Shown here piece after piece: positions 24,958-33,829 of a stretch of DNA of 42,448 nt; the stretch's first letter is position 1, and every line of letters starts with the position of its first letter. This stretch comes from Ignavibacteriota bacterium (GTDB lineage: Bacteria; Bacteroidota; Ignavibacteria; UBA10030). The position numbers and the translations under genes are program-made. Location of the stretch: assembly GCA_003155495.1 (NCBI GenBank), contig PMDB01000068.1:1-42448 (forward strand), in the 5' to 3' direction. The notes under the pieces were generated by a model. It did no database searches, was not told the DNA's origin, and saw nothing but the letters and a program-made list of their open reading frames with translations.

Positions 24958-25770
24958 ATGTTTATGGGTTCCAATGCAATAACAACTATAAAGAATCGGA
25001 TATTTGCAGATTTTTTTATGCCATCTCGATTGGGAGAATTCGAGCAGTTACTGAAATGTGCACTCGAACACGAGTATCGAACGTACTCACTCCTGCAGTT
25101 CTGGAGGATGACGGAGGGTGAGAAAAAGCTACCGCCAGGCAATACTCTCCTACTCAGGCACGACGTTGATACTGATGTTGCGACGGCTGAACGGATGTGG
25201 GAAATTGAGAATTCACTTTCTGTGAAGAGTACATACTTTTTTAGGCTGTCGACACTTAATATCCAACTCATGAAACGCATCGAAGATGCTGGAAGTGAAG
25301 CAAGCTATCATTACGAAGAAGTTGCAACGATATGCAAGCGCGATCGGATACGGTCGCAGCAGGAAGTACAAAATCGACTCCAAGATATTCGAGCTCTATT
25401 CGCGCGAAACATCAAGCAGTTGAGGGAAAGAACGGGACTTCCTATGAGGTCGGTCGCTTCTCACGGTGATTTTATTAATCGTAGACTGGGTATCAGGAAT
25501 GTCGTTATATTACAGGATTTGGATTTTCGAAAAAGGGTAGACATAGATGTAGAAGCCTATGACGAATCAGCAATGAGGCTGGTTGAAAGCCAGTATTCAG
25601 ATCAAGCGTACCCGTCTTTCTGGATACCATCTAATCCAACATTGGCCATCAAGAGCGGCACGCGGGTTGTCTATGTCTTGGTTCATCCACGGCATTGGCG
25701 GACAGCAATCAAAGAGAATCTTGTAGACGATATTCGGCGGTTGTACGAAGAGATGAAATACTCGATATGA
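24958..25770 (+). CDS. Polysaccharide deacetylase family protein
   Basis: This 270-residue protein has LLLRH68-D69-V-D71-T-D, the N-terminal acidic motif of polysaccharide-deacetylase-like proteins in sugar loci, then STYFFRLSTLN, a putative metal-binding H118 in SYHYEE, and VASHGDF. It has no signal peptide. It resembles deacetylase-fold proteins often found beside glycosyltransferases whose substrates are undefined. ATG at 24958 follows AAAGAGA closely; ATG at 24964 is an alternative start. It ends with an ATGA overlap onto the ChbG remnant. Confidence 0.78.
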   Translation: MFMGSNAITTIKNRIFADFFMPSRLGEFEQLLKCALEHEYRTYSLLQFWRMTEGEKKLPPGNTLLLRHDVDTDVATAERMWEIENSLSVKSTYFFRLSTLNIQLMKRIEDAGSEASYHYEEVATICKRDRIRSQQEVQNRLQDIRALFARNIKQLRERTGLPMRSVASHGDFINRRLGIRNVVILQDLDFRKRVDIDVEAYDESAMRLVESQYSDQAYPSFWIPSNPTLAIKSGTRVVYVLVHPRHWRTAIKENLVDDIRRLYEEMKYSI

Positions 25771-25976
25771 AATTGGAGCGTGATTATTCCCGTTTTTCTC
25801 CGCAGGTCTGTTCTGGCTGCCTCGAACTGGATGCAATTTCAAGCATGAAAGATTCTATCCTTGAAGTTATAGTTCATCCGAATTTTATTTCTCACGGAGT
25901 ATTGGTAGATGCATTATCGGGAGAAAAACTTGCACATCAGCTTAAGAAGCTGAAAGAACTCGAGGAAAAGGCTTGA
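25767..25976 (+). pseudogene. 3' remnant of a second ChbG/YdjC deacetylase gene
   Basis: This 69-codon reading frame contains A-I-S-S-M-K-D, then L-E-V-I-V-H-P-N-F-I-S-H-G-V and L-V-D-A-L-S-G-E-K-L-A. The intact ChbG-like protein at 22232 ends AFSNMTNG, AEVVVHPTLSSRGV, VIDAASGEELA in the same order. Only the C-terminal quarter remains, and the N-terminal NADDFG metal motif is missing, so it cannot be an active enzyme. It overlaps the upstream deacetylase stop (ATGA) and the downstream glycosyltransferase start (TTGA), so it may still be translated as a short peptide. Confidence 0.8.
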
Positions 25977-27103
25977 CCGAAAGATACACAATAGTGTTCT
26001 GGCTGAGTGATCTGTCGATGCACTTTTCCGCGACCATTCGTGCAATACTCGATCGGGGACATGAAGTAGTCTTAGTTGCAGCACATGAGATGCTGTCCGA
26101 CCGTCTCCGGATGGGGTGGAAAATCCCGGATTTTGGACGGGCTACCATAGTGGTGAACTCGAATGAGCAACAAACAGACGCAACGATTCGACGTTATGCG
26201 CCAGAGGAAGCCATTCATATCCTTTCAGGGATGCGTCAGAGCTACTATAGACATGTTATACGGCGTCTGATAGAGTCAAATTGTCGTTTTGGGTTCTATG
26301 GCGAAGCTCCTCATCCCGATGGAGTTCTAGTATTTCCGAAGAGGTTAGTATATACAGTATTGAGCACTCCGCTGATTTCTCATGGCTGTTTCTTCCTTGC
26401 CCTAGGACGGTCAAGTGCTGAATGGTTTCGAGACTGCGGATGGGATAATAAAAATTTGTTCGAGTGTGGATACGCGGTTGAGCATCCATCTAACAGACTT
26501 CTGAACAAGAGGATTGCTCATCGAGATGGTACCTACGAAATAGTGTTTGTTGGACGCTTCCTGCCGATCAAGCGTATTGACCTGGCGTTCAAAGCGCTTT
26601 CGAATCAAGTGAGTCAAAATTGGCATTTCACTCTCATTGGAGATGGGCCGGTCAAAGAGGAGATGGTAGCTTTTGCCCACCGCCTCGGTATTAGTCATCT
26701 TGTGTCATTTTACGATTTCCTGCCCAATTCTGAGGCAGTTCAGCGTATTGCAGAAGGCGATCTGCTAATCCTTCCCAGTCTGCATGAGGGTTGGGGAGCA
26801 GTCGTCAACGAAGCCCTCATGTCAGGGGTTCGGGCCATCTGTAGCGATCGATGTGGCGCTGCAGATTTGCTCAGAGATGGTCAACGCGGCATGGTTTTCC
26901 GTTCCGGCGATGCACATTCCCTGACCCATGCCCTCGATAGAGAGATTTCACTGGGGAAACGAACTGAGAAAGACAGGGCAGCGATACGCGCTTGGTCCGA
27001 ATGTATTTCCGGCTCTTCTATCGCCGACTACATTCTAGCCGTACTGGAACATTTTTATGTCGGAGGGCCAAGGCCGAAGCCGCCTTGGTTTGGACCACAA
27101 TGA
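25973..27103 (+). CDS. Glycosyltransferase, family 4 type
   Basis: This 376-residue GT-B transferase has a C-terminal donor domain with VFVGRFLPIKRIDLAFKAL, then TLIGDGPVKEEM and the retaining-GT motif E-x7-E in LHEGWGAVVNEALMSG. The N-terminal domain (FWLSDLSMHFSATIRAILDRGHEV) starts directly at a TTG codon overlapping the stop of the preceding remnant, with GAGGAAAAGG upstream. It would transfer one sugar of the repeat unit; donor unknown. Confidence 0.87.
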   Translation: MTERYTIVFWLSDLSMHFSATIRAILDRGHEVVLVAAHEMLSDRLRMGWKIPDFGRATIVVNSNEQQTDATIRRYAPEEAIHILSGMRQSYYRHVIRRLIESNCRFGFYGEAPHPDGVLVFPKRLVYTVLSTPLISHGCFFLALGRSSAEWFRDCGWDNKNLFECGYAVEHPSNRLLNKRIAHRDGTYEIVFVGRFLPIKRIDLAFKALSNQVSQNWHFTLIGDGPVKEEMVAFAHRLGISHLVSFYDFLPNSEAVQRIAEGDLLILPSLHEGWGAVVNEALMSGVRAICSDRCGAADLLRDGQRGMVFRSGDAHSLTHALDREISLGKRTEKDRAAIRAWSECISGSSIADYILAVLEHFYVGGPRPKPPWFGPQ

Positions 27104-27309
27104 AACCAAAGCGAACAATGAATACGATCACCGATTATGGTACGGGTAAAATCAGAGCACTTGAACTCATGAAGAAGGAAGGTGTGAATGTCCGATGAGA
27201 ATGTGTCAGGAGAGTGGATGCAGAATTGAATTGGAATATAGAAAAAGTAAAGCTCATGAAGTTCTACAACGAATTTCTGTCCATAGAAGAAAACAATGAC
27301 AAGTAACGC
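27104..27309 (+). other. Unassigned decayed reading frame between two glycosyltransferases
   Basis: In one frame this stretch stays open except for a single TGA at about 27196, reading N-T-I-T-D-Y-G-T-G-K-I-R-A-L-E-L-M-K-K-E before the stop and N-W-N-I-E-K-V-K-L-M-K-F-Y-N-E-F-L after it. The second half has the look of a glycosyltransferase C-terminal helix but I cannot assign it. It is probably another gene remnant. Confidence 0.3.
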
Positions 27310-27321
27310 TGGTTGGCCACG

Positions 27322-28554
27322 ATGAACATATTGATTATAAATCACTATATTGGGCCAGACGAATATTGTCCAACGTTTAGAACAACGTATCTTGCCCAGG
27401 AATGGACAAAGTTGGGGCATGATGTAACGATTGTCGGTGCGTCGAACTCTCATTCTTTTTTCAAATATCCTCGATTTTCAGGCAGCTACTCTGTACACCT
27501 TGAAAAAGGTATTCGGTATGTGATCCTGAAAACGCCAAGATACGAAGGCAATGGGGTTGGACGTCTCGTAAATATTCTCGCATTTCCACTTCAGGTTTGG
27601 AGATGGCAGAAGTGGTTCGCCGACAGCTTCAAACCAGAAGTTGTGATCGCGGGATCTGCACACACTCTGGATTGCTTTCCGGCCGTTCGGTTGGCTCGGC
27701 GGTGCGGTGCACTTTTTGTCAGGGAGGTGCGTGATTTATGGCCACTCACTCTAACAGAACTTGGTGGGTTTTCAGAATGGCACCCCGTCGTGATGTGTTT
27801 CCGAAGTGCTGAAAATTTCTCATACCGTAATGCAGATATGATAATAACCACACTTCCCAACTCACTTGAGTATATGCGAGCGCATGGACTGGAAAATGGG
27901 AAGTGGGCTTATATTCCACAAGGAGTAGATCTCAACACGCTTGAAGAAGGGGAGCTGCCGGAATTACATCATAAACTCTTGGAGCGGTTAAACAAGAAGG
28001 GAATATTTGTTATAGGGTATACCGGATCGATTGGTGTAGCTAATTGCCTGGATACTCTCTTAGAATCAGCCAAGGTACTCCGTGATATGCCTGTGGCTTT
28101 CGTGCTTGTGGGGGATGGTCCAGAGAAGGACAAGCTTCAAAAGAGGGTTAACCAATTAGGATTGAAAAACGTTTTTTTTCTTCCGCGAATCCCACGGAAC
28201 TGTATCCCCGGATTTTTATCTAAAGTCTCCGCGACATTCATTGCATGGAAAAGAAGGCCGATGTATCGGTATGGAATCAGCCCCAACAAGCTCATGGAAT
28301 ATATGCTCGCTGGAAAGCCGGTCATCCATGCTGTTCAAGCCAGTAACGATCTTGTTGCCACATCGGGATGTGGTATCTCTGTTCCACCGGAGAATCCGGC
28401 TGCAATCGCCGACGCGATACGGGATATGATGTCGATGACTCCTCACGCCCTCGCTAAAATGGGGAATAGGGGGAGAGAGTATGTGATACGCTATCATGAT
28501 TACGGCAAGTTAGCGGTTCAATACCTCACAGCTATTGAGGAGAAGAGAAACTAA
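27322..28554 (+). CDS. Glycosyltransferase family 4, WbuB-like
   Basis: The chosen ATG at 27322 starts MNILIINHYIGPDEYCPTFR; a TTG nine bases earlier is also in frame. The 410-residue protein has the WbuB-type layout: EYCPTFRTTYLAQEWTKLGH near the N-terminus, REVRDLWPLTLTELG in the middle, GYTGSIGVANCLDTL and LVGDGPEKDKL in the donor domain, and YGISPNKLMEYMLAGKPV in place of the E-x7-E region. WbuB of E. coli is an L-FucNAc transferase; capE and capF at the end of this window make the matching donor precursor. FucNAc transfer is therefore a reasonable inference. Its 3' end has a near copy at 33856-33885. Confidence 0.85.
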   Translation: MNILIINHYIGPDEYCPTFRTTYLAQEWTKLGHDVTIVGASNSHSFFKYPRFSGSYSVHLEKGIRYVILKTPRYEGNGVGRLVNILAFPLQVWRWQKWFADSFKPEVVIAGSAHTLDCFPAVRLARRCGALFVREVRDLWPLTLTELGGFSEWHPVVMCFRSAENFSYRNADMIITTLPNSLEYMRAHGLENGKWAYIPQGVDLNTLEEGELPELHHKLLERLNKKGIFVIGYTGSIGVANCLDTLLESAKVLRDMPVAFVLVGDGPEKDKLQKRVNQLGLKNVFFLPRIPRNCIPGFLSKVSATFIAWKRRPMYRYGISPNKLMEYMLAGKPVIHAVQASNDLVATSGCGISVPPENPAAIADAIRDMMSMTPHALAKMGNRGREYVIRYHDYGKLAVQYLTAIEEKRN

Positions 28555-28717
28555 ATGTATCGCATAGTATCGCTCGTTCTGTTCGCGGGGATGGTGAGCG
28601 GTAATGTGCCATTCTCGATTGTATTTGGCATATCGTGTCTAACGTAGCGGGAATGCCAAACTTATGATCCTCATTGGTGTATGAAGTGCCACTGGATAAC
28701 AACATTATGGTAAAGCG

Positions 28718-29392
28718 ATGCTTCTGATTCGATTAATTCATTCAGATTATCGGCGGTATGTTGCGCAGGGAAACCCGCATTTCTTTTCCATCATTCTCGC
28801 CTGCCAAGGCATTTGGGCTTCCGTTGTGTACCGGATTTCGCACTCACTGGTGTCGAGTACACGAGTGCCGATCGTGAAGAGATGTTTTCGAATTATTGCT
28901 GCAATTGCTTCAAAACTAATGCAGATCATAACCGGGATCGCCTTAGCTTACGATAGTGAGATCGGTGAAGGCCTTCATATCCTTCATTTTGGGAACATCA
29001 TCGTGGGCTCAAAGGTCAAGATGGGTTCCAACTGCACCATCTCACAAGGTGTGACGCTCGGAGGAGGTGGACATGGCCTGGGATGGGGTGTTCCAACCAT
29101 TGGAAACCGTGTGTACATTGGCCCGAATGCTGTTGTATTCGGCAAGATAACCATTGGGAACGATGTAATGATCGGGGCGGGATGCGTGGTTTCTCGATCA
29201 ATCCGGGATCGAGCTGTGGTTATCGGGAACCCTGCACAGATCGTGTGGTTCGAAGGAAGTTTTGAGAGGATACGGTATGACGGAATGGACAGCGATGAGG
29301 AGCGTTGTGCTTCCATGTTGGCAAAGAAATCGAGAATCAGAAGAATGGAAAATGGGAGACCGGACCCTGAACCACCGACTTCTTTTGTTTGA
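28718..29392 (+). CDS. Serine acetyltransferase-like hexapeptide acyltransferase
   Basis: This 224-residue protein has a helical N-terminal region and a left-handed beta-helix with GEGLHILHFGNIIVG, SNCTISQGVTLGGG, IGNRVYIGPNAVVFGKITIG and IGAGCVVSRSI. This is the serine-acetyltransferase (SAT) arrangement, but in polysaccharide loci such proteins acetylate sugars. The N-terminal region is shorter than in CysE, favouring glycan O-acetylation. It is separated from the WbuB-like gene by 163 bp in which I see no gene. Confidence 0.83.
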   Translation: MLLIRLIHSDYRRYVAQGNPHFFSIILACQGIWASVVYRISHSLVSSTRVPIVKRCFRIIAAIASKLMQIITGIALAYDSEIGEGLHILHFGNIIVGSKVKMGSNCTISQGVTLGGGGHGLGWGVPTIGNRVYIGPNAVVFGKITIGNDVMIGAGCVVSRSIRDRAVVIGNPAQIVWFEGSFERIRYDGMDSDEERCASMLAKKSRIRRMENGRPDPEPPTSFV

Positions 29393-29601
29393 TGTTTCGA
29401 ATCTGAGTAGTCCTTCTAACTCTGCGATAGGTATCCTTGACAATTCATTCCGTACCTGCAAGAGGGCATGAACTACTGAACTGTCAAAGCACCTATAACT
29501 CTTACCGATATTGTGGAACACAAAATTTCATCAAGATCTATGCGCTTTTGGGAATTGAAAAGATGTTCCATGGAACTATTTTGCATATCGACGATGTGAA
29601 A

Positions 29602-30792
29602 ATGAACGCGAAACCGACGGTTGCCGTGGTGTCATATTTCTTTCCGCATTATCGGAGTGCGTTGATTCGTGAATTGGTCAAGAGATCGTCGTACTTTTTT
29701 GTTTTTGTGGGCGACACGGTTAATCCCTTCGATAGCGGCATCGTTCCGTGTGATTGTATCGATAGTTCCAGGTTCCTTGCCTCGAAATGTTGGCGCTGTT
29801 TTCCGAATGGAAGTATAACAATTCAGTCGGGAATCTTGCGACTTGCCTTGCGGTCCGATATTAAAGCGATAATATACACGGGAGATCCGCTTGCACTGAG
29901 CACCTGGGTGTCTGCAGCGGTCGCAAGGCTATCTGGCAAAAGGGTTCTTTTCTGGACTCATGGGTGGTACAAAGATAAAAGTGGACCAAGGGAGTGGATC
30001 AAACGTGCGTTTTTCAGTTTAGCAAACGGTCTATTACTCTATGGCAACCGTGCGAAGGCAATCGGGGAGACAAAAGGATTCAGTTCGTCTGATCTATATG
30101 TTATCTACAATAGCTTAGATACTCAGAAGCAAATTGAAATCCGCTCAAAGGTCTCCGTTGAATCGATTAAGGCCTGCCGGCAGGAGCTGTTTGGACATTG
30201 GGACACTCCAGTAGTTATATGCACAAGTCGGTTAGTCGGTGTTCGTCGCCTCGACTTGCTGTTGGACGCTGCATCAATCCTCAAGTCAGAAGGACGCAGC
30301 GTCGATATTGTGATAGTTGGAGATGGTCCTGAACGATCTCGCCTAGAACATCATTCTGCTGCAAACGGTCTTTCGGTAGTCTTCTATGGTGAATGCTATA
30401 ATGAAGAGACACTCGCGGTGCTGATTATGTCAGCAAATGTTTTTGTTGTCCCAGGACGAATAGGTTTGGCAGCCATGCACGCTCTCATCTACGGTACTCC
30501 AGTCATAACCCATAATGATCCGGATGATCAGTTTCCAGAATGGGAAGCAGTTATTCCTGGAGTCAACGGTGCGCATTTTTCAAAAGGGGATCCTGCTGAT
30601 CTTGCTCGTGCGATAAGAACGTGGACAGAGAATATTCTGCCACAGGAGACAATCCGTCAGAAATGCGCTCAGATTATCGAATCGTACTACAATCCTTTAA
30701 ATCAAGTTCTGGTCTTCGATGCTGCAGTGGCGGGTCGCTCGGCGGATGATGTGGCCCTTTCGGAATTATCAGAACAATCAAAGGTACCTTAA
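29602..30792 (+). CDS. Glycosyltransferase, family 4-like
   Basis: The ATG at 29602 begins MNAKPTVAVVSYFFPHYRSA, a typical GT-B N-terminus; the frame stays open to a TTG at 29437, but the extra 55 residues do not look conserved. The 396-residue protein has FWTHGWYKDKSGPREWIKRA, YNSLDTQKQIEIR, the donor-domain VGDGPERSRLE and VVPGRIGLAAMHALIYGTPV. The E-x7-E motif is replaced by G-x-I-G-L-A-A-M-H, as in some GT4 subgroups. Sugar and acceptor are unknown. Its end is followed 9 bases later by the tail of another glycosyltransferase. Confidence 0.83.
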   Translation: MNAKPTVAVVSYFFPHYRSALIRELVKRSSYFFVFVGDTVNPFDSGIVPCDCIDSSRFLASKCWRCFPNGSITIQSGILRLALRSDIKAIIYTGDPLALSTWVSAAVARLSGKRVLFWTHGWYKDKSGPREWIKRAFFSLANGLLLYGNRAKAIGETKGFSSSDLYVIYNSLDTQKQIEIRSKVSVESIKACRQELFGHWDTPVVICTSRLVGVRRLDLLLDAASILKSEGRSVDIVIVGDGPERSRLEHHSAANGLSVVFYGECYNEETLAVLIMSANVFVVPGRIGLAAMHALIYGTPVITHNDPDDQFPEWEAVIPGVNGAHFSKGDPADLARAIRTWTENILPQETIRQKCAQIIESYYNPLNQVLVFDAAVAGRSADDVALSELSEQSKVP

Positions 30793-30801
30793 CCTGTCGG
30801 G

Positions 30802-31017
30802 GCGACTGCCACTCTAAACGAAGCAATGAGGGAGGGGTGTGCATTTGTTGGAACGGATTCAGCCGGAGCCTCGAGTGTGATGATCCCGCACGGCGAAAAT
30901 GGCTTTCTTTTTCAGTCTGGTAATGTTGATCGTCTGGCAGAGCTACTATGTGAATTGAGTTCCAATCGTCCACTGCTTGTCAGATGAGTGGCCGAAGGTC
31001 AAAAGAAAGACTATTGA
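30802..31017 (+). pseudogene. 3' remnant of a family-4 glycosyltransferase
   Basis: Frame +1 reads N-E-A-M-R-E-G-C-A-F-V-G-T-D-S-A-G-A-S-S, then HGENGFLFQSGNVDRLAEL, a TGA at 30985 and a short tail. This is the classic GT4 C-terminus (EAMREGCxxVGTDxxGxxE followed by HGENGxLFxxGDxxxLA). No start, N-terminal domain or intact terminal helix is present. It fills most of the 348-bp spacer 30793-31140; the last 120 bases show nothing recognisable. Confidence 0.82.
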
Positions 31018-31140
31018 TAGTTACTGGTCACCAGCCGTGGCGGCCTTGAGATTGTTAATGATACGTGATTCGCTCCTCTCCCGTCGGAGTCCGGAGTTGT
31101 TCGATGGTGGATCAATATCAAGCACATGGAAATAAGAGAC

Positions 31141-32283
31141 ATGAAAGTGGCAATACTTCTCCCCCTGCGCGACCCTGGAAGTAGGGGATTTGTAAAGTAC
31201 ATAGAGTCGATTATTCCATGTTGGCTCAAACAGCATTTGATCGAGTACGTAAGCATTCTATGTCCCGAAGGTACATTTGCGAACTTGAAAGGTCTCGGTG
31301 TAGATATTGTGTATGTACGGCGGCAGGACTATCAGGATGGCTTTCGCGAGATGACCCAAAAGGTTCGTGCAGGCAATTATGATATAGCCCTAAACACCAT
31401 TGCTCGATCGGTGAAAGTTATTGGTATTCCCCTCGTCACGATAATTCAGAATGTGGAACCAATTCAGAGGTCTATTTATCCGATGCCAATTCAATGGCGA
31501 CTTCGTCTCTGGGCGCTTCGCAGGGAACACGCTGTTGCCTGTCGTCAATCAACGAGGATAATTGCATTGAGCAACCATGTCAAAACAGAAACGTGTCATA
31601 GGTTTAACATTAGTCCTGATCTTGTTGATGTTGTGTATTTTGGATTTAATCAGTATGAATCGACAGCATCAAAAAAACCAGGGATCGGTGTTCCCGAAGG
31701 TGGTTTTCTTTTCTCCGCAGGGAGCATCGTGCCATATCGTGGATATGAGGACGTCATAAGAGCTATCGCTAGATTCCGAGAAATGCATGGAAGGACATTG
31801 CATGTGGTGATTGCAGGAAATAGCGTAAGGAGCGCTCTTGTCTATGAGCGCTCCTTAAAAAAATTGGCGCAAGATCTTCAAGTCTCGGATTGCATTACTT
31901 GGATTGGAGTGTTGCAGCGTGAAGAGATGACATGGTGTTACCAAAATGCAACATTGTTCGTTCAATCTAGCCGAGCAGAGGCGTTTTCTAATATTGCCCT
32001 CGAGGCGATGGGTAACAGGTGTCTGACTGTCAGTTGTGACCACCCGCCAATGCCTGAACTGTTTCACAATTCAGCTCTTTACTACACTACAGGTAATTGC
32101 GAATCGCTTTGTGCTGCTATCCAAACAATGCTGTCAATGAGCGACAAGGAACGAGAAGATTTACGATCCAGAATAAAATATCGAGCAGCGATCTTCACAT
32201 GGGAAAGAACTGCAGTGCAAACATGTGAAGTGTTGAACCACGCAATAGCGGACTATACGATTCCACTGACGCAGGGTCGGTGA
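31141..32283 (+). CDS. Glycosyltransferase, family 4
   Basis: The ATG at 31141 (MKVAILLPLRDPGSRG) is preceded by GGAAATAAGAG; an ATG at 31126 is also in frame. The 380-residue protein has FLFSAGSIVPYRGYEDVIRA and VIAGNSVRSA in the donor domain and E-x7-E in SRAEAFSNIALEAMGN. It is a retaining GT-B enzyme with unknown donor. A strong 12-bp inverted repeat lies inside the gene (31826-31857). Confidence 0.87.
   Translation: MKVAILLPLRDPGSRGFVKYIESIIPCWLKQHLIEYVSILCPEGTFANLKGLGVDIVYVRRQDYQDGFREMTQKVRAGNYDIALNTIARSVKVIGIPLVTIIQNVEPIQRSIYPMPIQWRLRLWALRREHAVACRQSTRIIALSNHVKTETCHRFNISPDLVDVVYFGFNQYESTASKKPGIGVPEGGFLFSAGSIVPYRGYEDVIRAIARFREMHGRTLHVVIAGNSVRSALVYERSLKKLAQDLQVSDCITWIGVLQREEMTWCYQNATLFVQSSRAEAFSNIALEAMGNRCLTVSCDHPPMPELFHNSALYYTTGNCESLCAAIQTMLSMSDKEREDLRSRIKYRAAIFTWERTAVQTCEVLNHAIADYTIPLTQGR
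31826..31857. repeat. 12-bp perfect inverted repeat inside a glycosyltransferase gene
   Basis: TAAGGAGCGCTC (31826-31837) and GAGCGCTCCTTA (31846-31857) are exact inverse complements around an 8-base loop. The hairpin is followed by AAAAAA, not T, on the coding strand. It could impede translation, serve as an RNA-processing site or be a recombination hotspot; no function is shown. Confidence 0.6.
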
Positions 32284-32430
32284 TAACTTTTTAATGATGT
32301 ACGTGAATGAGATTCTCTCGGAAAAAATCGAGATGGAAATGGTATATCTCTCGCATCGGGCTATTTTCGTTGTTACACACCAGTTGAAGATTTATCGGCA
32401 GGTGATTGCCGAAAGCAATAAGAGAAACCA

Positions 32431-33759
32431 ATGACGTGTCCACGCGTCCTCATCGTTTACCATTCATGCATCAATAAAGCGGACTCCAATACGGTATCGC
32501 TACGGAATTGGTTTGCGGAGTGGCCTAAGGATAGTCTCGCCCAGATCTATTCCGGAAACGAAGTTGGGGATCATCGGTTTTGTGGACATACCTTCTGTTT
32601 GGGACTTGATGAACGTCGGTTCGGCAGACTTTTTTTTTGGTTGAAACGTTCCTCGTTAGGAGAAACGGGTCAATCGCATTCGCTCAGCAAAGATCAAGCA
32701 CTGATTGGCGATAGAATGGGCGATGTCGCAAGATTGAAAAACGCCGTTGCTTCCAAGATGCTCGGGTCCGGTCTTTGGGAACTAATGTTTCCACCGGTCA
32801 TTTCTTTAGGGATGGCAAAGTGGATAGAAGATTTCAAACCAGATGTGATTTATGTGCAAGGTTATCACCTTTCCATTGTATGGCTGGCAATCTCGCTCCA
32901 GGATCGTTTTGCTCTCCCTATTTGCTATCATGCGGTGGACGATTGGCCCAGGTTTCTATACGCAAACAGCTTTGTTTCTAGGTACATCCGGCCTTTCGTT
33001 GAAAGTGCAGCGCAGAAACTGATCGAGTCTTCCTCTGTAAGGTTCTCCATTGGTGACCGCATGGCAAATGAGTATAACTCCAGGTATGGGCTTGAAATCG
33101 AATCCTTGATGATTTGTGATAGCCTTGAGCGATTCAGAACTGCGAAACCCTGCCGTTTGGTCCAAGATGATTGTATTTCAATACTCTATTCTGGAGGATT
33201 GGGGCACTACCGTTGGAAATCGTTGGTGGATTTGTCGGTGGCAGCGCGAGTTCTAGAGAATCAAGGAACGAAGGTGAAGATTCTTGTTTTCACGTCGTCA
33301 GTACCTCCAGAAGCTTCCGAGGCATTGCGAGATCTTTCGAATGTGCACTTTGAACCGCTGCCATCACATAAAGAACTACCGGGGATATTGAAAGGTGCAG
33401 ACATACTGTTTCTTCCGGAGTCCTTCGACCCCGTCGAAGCGGATGTCATTCGTCTTTCGGTTTCCACCAAAGCTCCACTTTATATGATGAGTGGTAATCC
33501 GATATTGGTCTATGGCTCATCAGAGACCGGAGTGGTTGATTATGCAAAACAATCCGAGTGGGGGTATGTGGTCGAGAAACAGGATGTGGAGCTCTTGGCT
33601 GCTGCAATTAGAAGGCTTCAAGAGGACATTGTACTCAGACAGAAGATCGTTACAAAGGCGCTGGAAGTCGCGGAACGAAATCATGAAGCCAGTAATGTGA
33701 GGAAAAGACTTCTTGCTGGTTTGCTGCGTGCTGTGGGTGCTCATTCTCCAATGCATTGA
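32431..33759 (+). CDS. Divergent glycosyltransferase-like protein (DDW-motif group)
   Basis: This 442-residue protein is the closest paralogue of the one at 20531. It shows NTVSLRNWFAEWPKDSLAQI, FCG..F.LGLDERRFGRLFF, GLWELMFPPVIS, V-D170-D171-W172-P, SIGDRMANEYNSRYGLE, GADILFLPESFD and STKAPLYMMSGNPILVYGS. These features suggest a GT-B transferase of a family with no E-x7-E motif. Being duplicated with clear divergence, the two copies may add different sugars or act on different acceptors. ATG at 32431 is preceded by AAGAGAAACCA. The 147-bp spacer upstream holds nothing I can assign. Confidence 0.77.
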   Translation: MTCPRVLIVYHSCINKADSNTVSLRNWFAEWPKDSLAQIYSGNEVGDHRFCGHTFCLGLDERRFGRLFFWLKRSSLGETGQSHSLSKDQALIGDRMGDVARLKNAVASKMLGSGLWELMFPPVISLGMAKWIEDFKPDVIYVQGYHLSIVWLAISLQDRFALPICYHAVDDWPRFLYANSFVSRYIRPFVESAAQKLIESSSVRFSIGDRMANEYNSRYGLEIESLMICDSLERFRTAKPCRLVQDDCISILYSGGLGHYRWKSLVDLSVAARVLENQGTKVKILVFTSSVPPEASEALRDLSNVHFEPLPSHKELPGILKGADILFLPESFDPVEADVIRLSVSTKAPLYMMSGNPILVYGSSETGVVDYAKQSEWGYVVEKQDVELLAAAIRRLQEDIVLRQKIVTKALEVAERNHEASNVRKRLLAGLLRAVGAHSPMH

Positions 33760-33829
33760 ATATGGTAATCAGGTCAACCTCATCGAGTCATAAAGGCTTG
33801 TAGAACTATGTCATTCAAGAAAATGGAAA

